Below are positions 43,425 through 53,788 of a stretch of DNA of 64,000 nucleotides, in pieces. The position numbers and the translations under genes are program-made. The notes below the pieces were generated by a model. It was not told where the DNA came from and searched no databases. It saw nothing but the letters and a program-made list of their open reading frames with translations. The stretch is from NCBI GenBank assembly GCA_021496925.1, contig CP053915.1, positions 2,817,501-2,881,500 of the forward strand, read 5' to 3'. Every line of letters starts with the position of its first letter. The first letter of the stretch is position 1. The DNA comes from Acidovorax sp. YS12 (GTDB taxonomy: Bacteria > Pseudomonadota > Gammaproteobacteria > Burkholderiales > Burkholderiaceae_C).

Positions 43425-43748
43425 TCATGGCTTGGCGCTGAGCACCCAGCTGGCCAGCAGCTTGAGTTCCTGCGCGCTGAGGCTGGAGTGCGCGGGCATG
43501 GCGGCGCGCCCCCACTTGCCCTTGGAGCCCATCTGGATGGACTGCGCCAGCGTGGCCACGGCGTCCTTGTCGCCGGCGTATTTCTCGGCCACCGAACTGA
43601 ACGCGGGACCGACGATTTTTTCCGAAACGGAGTGGCAGCTGTAGCAGCCATTGGCCTTGACGATTTCTGCGGCGGCGCCCAGATCGGTGGAGGCCTGGGC
43701 CGCGGCGGCGGCGGCCCACAGGGAAGCGAGGAGGAGGATGTTGCGCAT
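43425..43748 (-). CDS. Class I cytochrome c (c551/c552 type)
   Basis: A 107 aa exported small cytochrome: signal peptide to AQA (residue 19), haem motif CYSCH (Cys35, Cys38, His39), GPAFSSVAEKYAGDKDAVAT, and the methionine ligand in RAAMPAHSSLSAQELKLLAS. ATG at 43748 (MRNILLLASL) with GGAGG about eight bases ahead; the longer reading frame is not used. Converges with fccB, 14 bp apart. Probably a soluble carrier to the terminal oxidase. Confidence 0.9.
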   Translation of the reverse strand: MRNILLLASLWAAAAAAQASTDLGAAAEIVKANGCYSCHSVSEKIVGPAFSSVAEKYAGDKDAVATLAQSIQMGSKGKWGRAAMPAHSSLSAQELKLLASWVLSAKP

Positions 43749-43966
43749 GACGGAGGAAGGGTCAGGGTGAAAAGACAGAGGTGCTGCGATAGGGCAACAT
43801 CCATGCCAGCCCTTTTTCCCCTGTCCAGCCCCGCCCTGCCCCGCCCGCAGGACCGGCGCTGCGCCCATCCGTAGCAGGCAGCCCCGGCAGTGTTCAGAAA
43901 CGAAGCAGTCCCTGCCACAGCCGGTGGCACCAACGGCATTGGCGCCAGCACGCCAAAGCCGCTACC

Positions 43967-44278
43967 ATGGGCGCCATGTCCTCCGCCTTCGCCATCGCAT
44001 CCTCCGGCCTGCAGGCCGCGCAACTGCGGCTGGACAGCAGCGCGCACAACGTCGCCAACATGAACACGCCGGGCTTTCGCCGCCAGGCCGTGGCACAGCA
44101 GGCCGCGCCGGACCTGGGCGGCGTGCAGGCGCAAACCACCCGCATGCCCGCGCCCGGCGCCGCGCTGGAGCAGGACGTGGTGGAGCAGATGGCCGCGTCC
44201 TACGCCTTCAAGGCCAATGTGCTGGTGCTGCGCACGGCCAGGGAAATGACCGGTTCGCTGCTCGACGTGCGCGCCTGA
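43967..44278 (+). CDS. Stand-alone flagellar rod-like protein (FlgB/FlgC type)
   Basis: A 103 aa protein with the N-terminal flagellar rod motif SSGLQAAQLRLDSSAHNVAN followed by MNTPGFRR, and the C-terminal rod motif VVEQMAASYAFKANVLVLRT. The domain between is reduced to about 25 residues. No other flagellar gene is adjacent, so it is an orphan paralogue. Either ATG (43967 or 43976) is possible; neither has a clear ribosome site. Confidence 0.75.
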   Translation: MGAMSSAFAIASSGLQAAQLRLDSSAHNVANMNTPGFRRQAVAQQAAPDLGGVQAQTTRMPAPGAALEQDVVEQMAASYAFKANVLVLRTAREMTGSLLDVRA

Positions 44279-44291
44279 CCGGCGCCATCCC

Positions 44292-44351
44292 TCACGGGCA
44301 CTGCGCCCAGCCAGCCAGCCGCTCCAGCAGCCATTCCTGGAATGTCAGCAT
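44292..44351 (-). CDS. Possible 19-aa coupled micro-ORF
   Basis: The ATG at 44351 overlaps the stop of the DUF2061 gene and has GAGGAG six bases ahead. The product would be MLTFQEWLLERLAGWAQCP, an amphipathic helix. It could be a genuine micropeptide or the decayed start of a lost gene. Conservation would decide. Confidence 0.3.
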   Translation of the reverse strand: MLTFQEWLLERLAGWAQCP

Positions 44352-44611
44352 GGCGCGCTCCTCACGGCAGGCACGGCGGCCGTGGCGGCCGCCTGGCGGC
44401 GGCGCGCGGCGCGCTCCCACGCCTTTTCATGGAAGAAGAAGGCCACGGCCTGCACCGTGGGTTCGAGCAGGCTCAGCGTCAGCGAGGCGATCAGGTTGCC
44501 CGTGACGGCGTAGGCCACCAGGGCTGCGACGCAGATGTGGATGAGGTAGTAGCTGCCGGTCTTCATCAGCGTGGGCAGGTTCTGGCGTGCGGTGGCGCGA
44601 AGTCGGGACAT
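44345..44611 (-). CDS. DUF2061 small membrane protein
   Basis: An 88 aa inner-membrane protein of the DUF2061 family, whose function is unknown. KTGSYYLIHICVAALVAYAV and TGNLIASLTLSLLEPTVQAV form two membrane helices, followed by the family-type FFFHEKAWER. ATG at 44611 with AGGAG seven bases ahead. A 19-codon ORF overlaps its stop. Confidence 0.85.
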   Translation of the reverse strand: MSRLRATARQNLPTLMKTGSYYLIHICVAALVAYAVTGNLIASLTLSLLEPTVQAVAFFFHEKAWERAARRRQAAATAAVPAVRSAPC

Positions 44612-44809
44612 GGCGGGCTCCTGGCGATAGTCTGGAATGAATGTTATTCATTCTCATTTGACGACGCCAATTGATCCTCGCTAAGCCGGGCATAGCGCGC
44701 CCGGCGGCAAGGTGCTGGTGCGCACCTGCGAGCGGAAGTGCGGCCACATGCGGGCACACGTACTGGCACACTCGGGCCCTTGCGCACAGAGAGGCATGTC
44801 TTTTTTTCC

Positions 44810-48513
<3,704 letters not shown>

Positions 48514-48517
<4 letters not shown>

Positions 48518-49506
48518 CACCGCCCGAAGACGCCCGTCCCCACCTGCTGGTGGTGGACGACGAACCCACCAACCTGCAAGTGCTGCGCCACGTACTGGAC
48601 AAGGACTACCGCCTGCTGTTCGCCACCGATGGCACGCGCGCGCTGCAGCTGGCACGCCAGCAGCAGCCGCGCCTGGTGCTGCTCGACGTGATGATGCCCG
48701 GCATGGACGGCTACGCCGTGTGCGCCGCGCTCAAGGCCGACCCGGCCACCGCCGCCATTCCGGTGATCTTCGTCACCGCGCTCACCGACGCGGCCGACGA
48801 GACGCGCGGCTTCGACGCCGGCGGCGTGGACTACATCACCAAGCCCGTCAGCGCCCCCGTGGTGCGCGCGCGCGTGCGCACCCACCTGTCGCTGGTGCGC
48901 ACCGAGGAGCTGCGCGAGACGCGCCTGCAGATCGTGCAGCGCCTGGGCCGCGCCGCCGAGTACAAGGACAACGAAACCGGCATGCACGTCATTCGCATGA
49001 GCCACTTCGCCCACCGGCTGGCGCTGGCCGCGGGCTGCGGCGAAGAATGGGCCGACGACCTGCTCAACGCCGCGCCCATGCACGACGTGGGCAAGATCGG
49101 CATTCCCGACGCCGTGCTGCAAAAGCCCGGCCCGCTGGACGCGCAGGAATGGGCCACCATGCGCCGCCACCCCGAGATCGGCGCCGAGATCATCGGCGAG
49201 CACCCCTCGGGCGTGCTGCGCCTGGCGCGCTCGGTGGCGCTGGCGCACCACGAGAAATGGGACGGCAGCGGCTACCCCGCGGGCCTCGCGGGCGCGCAGA
49301 TTCCGCTGGAAGCGCGCATCGTCGCCCTGGCCGACGTGTTCGACGCGCTGACCTCGGTGCGCCCGTACAAGAAAGCCTGGGCGCCCGAGGACGCAATGGC
49401 GCACATCAGCGCGCAGGCCGGCCAGCACTTCGACCCGGAACTGGCCCGCCTTTTCACGCCGCTGCTGCCGGAGCTGCAGGAGATCCGCAGCCGCTGGGCG
49501 GATTGA
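48514..49506 (+). CDS. Response regulator with HD-GYP cyclic-di-GMP phosphodiesterase domain
   Basis: A 330 aa two-domain protein. The receiver (residues 8-125) has the phospho-acceptor Asp59 in LVLLDVMMPGMDG. The HD-GYP domain follows (about 140-325) with MHDVGKIGIPDAVLQKPG and HHEKWDGSGYPAGLAG, the metal site and GYP motif needed to degrade cyclic di-GMP. ATG at 48514, 4-nt overlap with the kinase gene, which is the obvious phosphodonor. Confidence 0.94.
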
Positions 49507-49540
49507 GCGGGCGGCCCGTGCCTGGTGCGGACGGGGGGTT

Positions 49541-49580
49541 TTGCTTCTTCTTTGATAGCTTTTAGCGCTTTCTGGGCTTG
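49541..49580. repeat. Family A repeat half-copy at the left edge of the palindrome
   Basis: GATAGCTTTTAGCGCTTTCT, the left half of the family A repeat, forms the outer border of the large palindrome; its mirror half is at 50302-50337. Confidence 0.55.
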
Positions 49581-50328
49581 GGTTTGGTTCCGTTTTGGCG
49601 CTGGTTTGGGGTTTGCTTCCCGGGGCCGGGACTCGCCCCGGCGGGCGACCTCCTTTCTTGTCGCGCGACAAGAAAGGAGGCAAAGAAACGCGCCCCGCAG
49701 TCTGCGACCCCTTCGCTGCGCTACGGGGCACACCTGGGGCGAGACGCTGGCGGGGTGCGCTGCGGAACTCGCTGCGCGCCTGCGGCGCTTCGCTCAAACA
49801 GCCGCAGCGAGTCAGTTCACGAAGCATGCGCGACTTCGCGCATGCCACCCCACCACCGCCTCGCCCCAGGCGCAGCCTGAAAGGGGGTGGAGACGACACG
49901 GGCCATCGCTGCGCTCGGCCTGGATTTCGCGGCGCGCAGCGCCTGCGTGTTGGGGGCCGAGCGCAGCGATGGCCCGTGTCGGGCGTCAACCCCCTTCTGG
50001 CCGTACCGAGGAGCGCAGGGCGTGGGGCGGGCGCGTGTGCCGAAGGACACACGCGCTTCGTGATCTGACTTGCCGCGTCTGTTTGAACGCAGCGCCGCAG
50101 GCGCGCAGTGAGTTACGCGGCACCGCCCCACACCCGAGCACCGCAGGCTGCCCCTTCGCGCCAGCGAAGGGGATACGGGCAGCAGGGGCGTGCTTCTTTT
50201 GCTTCCTTTTCTTGCACGCGCAAGAAAAGGGAGTCGCCCGCCGGGGCGAGTCCCGGCCCCGGGAAGCAAACCCCAAACCAGCGCCAAAACGGCACCAAAG
50301 CCAAGCCCAGAAAGCGCCACCAGCTATA
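49554..50328. repeat. 775-bp nested palindrome: two inverted copies of a structured element
   Basis: Outer arms 49590-49649 and 50233-50292 are exact reverse complements over 60 nt. Inner arms 49895-49920 and 49955-49980 are exact over 26 nt around a 34-nt centre. Between them the halves are alignable but diverged. Each half has its own hairpins at mirrored places: 49649-49680 (16-bp perfect palindrome, CTTTCTTG) against 50205-50230 (11-bp stem, CTTTTCTTG), and 49824-49845 (10-bp stem) against 50031-50056 (9-bp stem). The stem sequences differ between halves while pairing is kept. Family A repeat halves mark both borders. Confidence 0.85.
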
Positions 50329-50337
50329 AAAAAGAGC
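50302..50337. repeat. Family A repeat half-copy at the right edge of the palindrome
   Basis: CCCAGAAAGCGCCACCAGCT followed by ATAAAAAAGAGCTC, ending on the last codon of the chemoreceptor gene; mirror of the half-copy at 49541-49580. Confidence 0.55.
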
Positions 50338-52044
50338 TCAAAAACTCTCCCACTCATCCCCCGCAGCCGCCGTGGCAACGGCCAGCGCAGGCGCCTTGGC
50401 CGCATGCGCCACGGGTTTCGCGCGGCTGGCCGCCGGCTTGGCCGCCGCCACCGCCGGGCGCGGTGCCGGCCGAGGCGCAGGCCGGGGCGCGGCGGCGGCG
50501 CTGCCCTGCTGTGCCAGCTTGAACACCGACACGGCCTCCACCAGCTCCTGCGACTGGTGGCTCAGGCTGCTGGCGGCCGCAGCCATTTCCTCGACCAGTG
50601 CGGCATTCTGCTGCGTCACCTGGTCCATCTGCGTGATGGCCTCGCCCACCTGCGAGACGCCCGCGCTCTGCTCGCTGCTGGCGGCACTGATCTCGCCCAT
50701 GATGTCGGTCACGCGGCGGATGGCGCTGACCACCTCGGTCATGGTCGTGCCGGCCTTGTCGGCCAGGGCGCTGCCCTGGCCCACGCGCGCCACGCTGTCG
50801 GAAATCAGGGTCTTGATCTCCTTGGCCGCCTCGGCGCTGCGGCCCGCGAGCAGGCGCACCTCGCCTGCCACCACGGCGAAGCCGCGGCCCTGTTCGCCGG
50901 CACGCGCGGCCTCGACGGCGGCGTTCAGCGCCAGGATGTTGGTCTGGAAGGCGATGCCGTCGATCACGCCGATGATGTCGGCGATGCGGCGGCTGCTTTC
51001 GTCGATGCCCTTCATCGTGCCCACCACCTCGGCCACCACGTCGCCGCCCTGGCTGGCCACGCTCGACGCGCTGATGGCGAGCTGGTTGGCCTGGCGCGCG
51101 TTGTCGGCGTTCTGCTTGACCGTGGCGTTGAGCTGTTCCATGGACGCCGCCGTTTCCTCCAGCGCGCTGGCCTGCTCCTCGGTGCGGCTCGAGAGATCGT
51201 GGTTGCCCGAGGCGATCTCGCTGCTCGCGGTCGCCACGCCCTCGGCGTTGCCGCGCACGCCGGAGACGACGCGCGCCAGGTTGTCGCGCATGGCCTCCAG
51301 GCCGTTCAGGAGCTGGGTGATCTCGTCGTGCCCCCGCGCCTCGATGCGCGCCGTGAGGTCGCCCTGCGCCACGGCGGCGGTGATCTGCACGGCGTTGCCC
51401 AGGTCGCGCGCGATCTGGCGGATCATGGCGCCGCCCACCAGCACGGCGAACAGGACGCCCAGCACCACGGCGCCGATGGTCAGGGCGCGGACGGTGGCAT
51501 AGGTCTGCGTGGCCTCCTCGTACGCGCTGTGCGCCATGGTGAGCTGCACCTCGATGAGCTGCCCCAGCACGTCCTGCAGGGGGTCGATGGCCGGGTACAT
51601 CTCGCGCGCGGCAAACGCCGTCAGCGCCGCCAGGTCGCCCGCGCTGAACAGGGTGTCGAGCTGGCCGACGGCCGTGTCGGCCTTGCGCAGCAGGGGCTTG
51701 AGCTGCTCGCTGAGCTGGCGCTCGCGCGCCACCAGGTCGGTGGCCTGGTAGGCCGACCAGTTGGTCTCGGCCTCCTTGCGCCCCTGGGCCAGCGCCTGGC
51801 GGCCCTGCTGCGGCGTCATGGCGCCGTCGCGCACCTTGTGCGCCGCGTCGACCACGCCGACGGCGTAGGCGTCGGCCACGGCCTTGAGCTGCTTCAGCGG
51901 CACCACCCGGTCTTCGTACACCGAGCGCATGCCCTCGCTGGTGCGCCCCATGCCGAAGGTGCCCGCCGCGCCTATGCCCAGCAGCAGCAGGCACAGGAAG
52001 GCGAGCAAGATGGTCAAGCGCGTGGAAATACGGAAGCGGTTCAT
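50338..52044 (-). CDS. Methyl-accepting chemotaxis protein with four-helix ligand domain
   Basis: A 568 aa transmembrane chemoreceptor. Helix 1 is at about residues 11-30 (TILLAFLCLLLLGIGAAGTF), then a periplasmic four-helix-bundle domain, helix 2 at about 189-210 (LTIGAVVLGVLFAVLVGGAM), HAMP and the signalling coil with the hairpin tip IDGIAFQTNILALNAAVEAA. An Ala/Pro-rich linker leads to the C-terminal DEWESF, matching the NWExF-type tether for CheR/CheB, so adaptation is intact. The ATG at 52044 (MNRFRISTRL) with AGGAG upstream is preferred to the ORF start 19 codons earlier. Ligand unknown. Confidence 0.93.
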   Translation of the reverse strand: MNRFRISTRLTILLAFLCLLLLGIGAAGTFGMGRTSEGMRSVYEDRVVPLKQLKAVADAYAVGVVDAAHKVRDGAMTPQQGRQALAQGRKEAETNWSAYQATDLVARERQLSEQLKPLLRKADTAVGQLDTLFSAGDLAALTAFAAREMYPAIDPLQDVLGQLIEVQLTMAHSAYEEATQTYATVRALTIGAVVLGVLFAVLVGGAMIRQIARDLGNAVQITAAVAQGDLTARIEARGHDEITQLLNGLEAMRDNLARVVSGVRGNAEGVATASSEIASGNHDLSSRTEEQASALEETAASMEQLNATVKQNADNARQANQLAISASSVASQGGDVVAEVVGTMKGIDESSRRIADIIGVIDGIAFQTNILALNAAVEAARAGEQGRGFAVVAGEVRLLAGRSAEAAKEIKTLISDSVARVGQGSALADKAGTTMTEVVSAIRRVTDIMGEISAASSEQSAGVSQVGEAITQMDQVTQQNAALVEEMAAAASSLSHQSQELVEAVSVFKLAQQGSAAAAPRPAPRPAPRPAVAAAKPAASRAKPVAHAAKAPALAVATAAAGDEWESF

Positions 52045-52168
52045 GGGGTGTCTCCTGGAAAAGCCGGCCTGGCGAGGAGACAAGCTATCACTTCCTGTCA
52101 CCTGGATGACGGGCCGATTGCTTCCTATACATTTATTTACAATCCCGCCCCCCGGCGGGCGCGTGCCC

Positions 52169-53221
52169 TCAGGCCCGGCACACCCGCGCCAGCTGCAGCG
52201 CCAGGCGCTGCAGCGCCTGCCAGCCGTCCTGCGGCCAGTCGGGCACCTTCAGGCCCTTGACGATGCCGTCCACCTGGTGCGCCGACTGCAGCAGGCGCGC
52301 GGCGGCGGCGTCGGGCAGGCGCGGCAGCACGCGCTCGAACAGGCGCTCCTTGGCGCCCCACACGCGGTTTTCGCGCAGCGCCATGGGCAGGGGCTTGCCG
52401 GCGTTCATGGCGTCTTTCACGCGCTTGAGGGCGCGGATGTCCTCGGCCAGCGTCCAGTGCACCAGCACCTCGGCCGTGCCTTCGGCCTGCAGGCCGTCGA
52501 GCATGCGCTGCACGCGCGCGCTCTGGCCCGCGAGCACGGCCTCGGAGAGCTTGAACACGTCGTAGCGCGCCACGTTGAGCACGGCGGATTCGACCTGGCG
52601 CCACGCCAGTTCGCCCTGCGGGTACAGCAGCGCGAGCTTCTGGATTTCCTGGTGCGCGGCGAGCAGGTTGCCCTCCACGCGGTCGGCAAAGAACTGCAGC
52701 GTGCGCTGCCCCTCCTCGCCCGCCGCCACGCGCTGGCCCTGCGCGGCCAGGCGCTGGGCGATCCACGCGGGCAGCATGCCGCGCTCCACGGGGTCGATCT
52801 GCACGCTCACGCCCTGGGCGTCGAGCGCGGCGAACCAGGGGCTGGTTTTGGCCGCCTTGTCCAGGCGCGGCAGGATCACCAGGGTGAGCGTGCTGTCGTT
52901 GCCCTGCGCCGCCTGGGCCAGCTGCTGCAGCGCCGCCGCGCCGTCCTTGCCGGGCTTGCCCGAGGGGATGCGCACCTCGACGATCTGCTTGTCGGCGAAC
53001 AGCGAGAGCGAGCCGCCCGCGGCGAGCACGGCGCTCCAGTCGAAGTGCGCGCCGGCCACGGTGTGGCTGCTGCGCTCGGTGTAGCCCTGCGCGCGCGCGC
53101 TAGCGCGGATGGCGTCCAGCGCCTCCTGCTGCAGCAGGGCCTCGTCGCCGTGCAGGGCGTAGAGCGGGCGCAGGCCCTTTTGCAGGTGGGCGCCGAGCTG
53201 GTTCAGTGCGATATGCGCCAA
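52169..53221 (-). CDS. holA: DNA polymerase III delta subunit HolA
   Basis: Clamp-loader subunit that opens the beta sliding clamp. The 350 aa protein has LRPLYALHGDEALLQQEALD at the N-terminus, LFADKQIVEVRIPSGKPGKD, LPRLDKAAKTSPWFAALD and HQEIQKLALLYPQGELAWRQ. The start is taken as TTG at 53221 (reading AHIALNQLGAHL after Met), with GGAGG five bases ahead. That GGAGG is the end of repeat A copy 12. A second TTG four codons upstream (53233) lacks a ribosome site. Downstream of leuS-lptE in the conserved order leuS-lptE-holA. Confidence 0.93.
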   Translation of the reverse strand: MAHIALNQLGAHLQKGLRPLYALHGDEALLQQEALDAIRASARAQGYTERSSHTVAGAHFDWSAVLAAGGSLSLFADKQIVEVRIPSGKPGKDGAAALQQLAQAAQGNDSTLTLVILPRLDKAAKTSPWFAALDAQGVSVQIDPVERGMLPAWIAQRLAAQGQRVAAGEEGQRTLQFFADRVEGNLLAAHQEIQKLALLYPQGELAWRQVESAVLNVARYDVFKLSEAVLAGQSARVQRMLDGLQAEGTAEVLVHWTLAEDIRALKRVKDAMNAGKPLPMALRENRVWGAKERLFERVLPRLPDAAAARLLQSAHQVDGIVKGLKVPDWPQDGWQALQRLALQLARVCRA

Positions 53222-53275
53222 ATTGGCCTCCAAGCCTTTTCCATCAAGCGCCAGCAGCTACCAAAGGTGTAGCAA
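53222..53275. repeat. Palindromic intergenic repeat, family A (copy 12)
   Basis: On the minus strand GTAGCTGCTGGCGCTTGATG then GAAAAGGCTTGGAGGCCAAT, filling the lptE-holA gap completely. Its GGAGG stands at the right distance from the holA TTG start. Confidence 0.8.
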
Positions 53276-53788
53276 TCAAGGCGCCGTGCCAGGACGTGCC
53301 ACCGCCAGGCGGCGCAGCAGCTGCTGCACGATGTCGGTCTGCATGTTGCGCAGCAGCAGCGCCTCCTCGGCCTCCTTGGCCAGGGCCTGGGTTTCGTTGT
53401 AGCTCACGTCGCGCGTCTGCAGCAGTTCGGTGGGGCCGATGAGCTCCTCGCCCGCCGGGGTGCGCAGCTTGAAGTTCACGCGCAGGCGCAGCTGCAGCTC
53501 GCGCACCTGGCCCGTGCTGTTGAAGGCCACGACCGCGCGTTCGTGCTGCTCGGACAGCAGGTCGAAGATGGCCTCGGAACGCGTCAGGCGCGTGGCGTCG
53601 CGCGTCACCTGGAGGTCGCCACCAGCGCTGGCCAGCGTGCGCTCCAGCTCGCGCGCCAGCGGCGAGGACGGCGGCGCGGCGATGTACAGCGAACGGAACG
53701 CGAACTCGGGCGCGCCGCGCAGGCGAAAGCCGCAGGCCGCCAGCAGCGGAACGGCAGCCAGGGGGGCAAGCAGGGCGCGCCGCTGCAT
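53276..53788 (-). CDS. lptE: LPS-assembly lipoprotein LptE
   Basis: Outer-membrane lipoprotein plugging the LptD barrel. The 170 aa precursor has a lipobox LAAC (Cys19 in AAVPLLAACGFRLRGAPEFA) and the family core FRSLYIAAPPSSPLARELER then YNETQALAKEAEEALLLRNM and DIVQQLLRRLA. ATG at 53788, directly abutting the leuS stop. Its partner lptD lies 50 kb away in this window. Confidence 0.93.
   Translation of the reverse strand: MQRRALLAPLAAVPLLAACGFRLRGAPEFAFRSLYIAAPPSSPLARELERTLASAGGDLQVTRDATRLTRSEAIFDLLSEQHERAVVAFNSTGQVRELQLRLRVNFKLRTPAGEELIGPTELLQTRDVSYNETQALAKEAEEALLLRNMQTDIVQQLLRRLAVARPGTAP

Larger units (their letters stand above)
49507..50337. other. 831-bp gene-free region between the HD-GYP and chemoreceptor genes
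   Basis: No real gene. The gap is almost wholly the nested palindrome of 49554-50328. ORFs of 60-170 codons on both strands (for example PFWRWFGVCFPGPGLAPAGD on either arm) are products of the same repeat read in mirror image and lack ribosome sites. Confidence 0.8.

Noticed and set aside
49578..50304. Hypothetical proteins inside the palindrome (PFWRWFGVCFPGPG on both strands)
   Set aside because: Identical peptides arise from the two mirror-image arms and lack ribosome sites; they are products of repeat symmetry.
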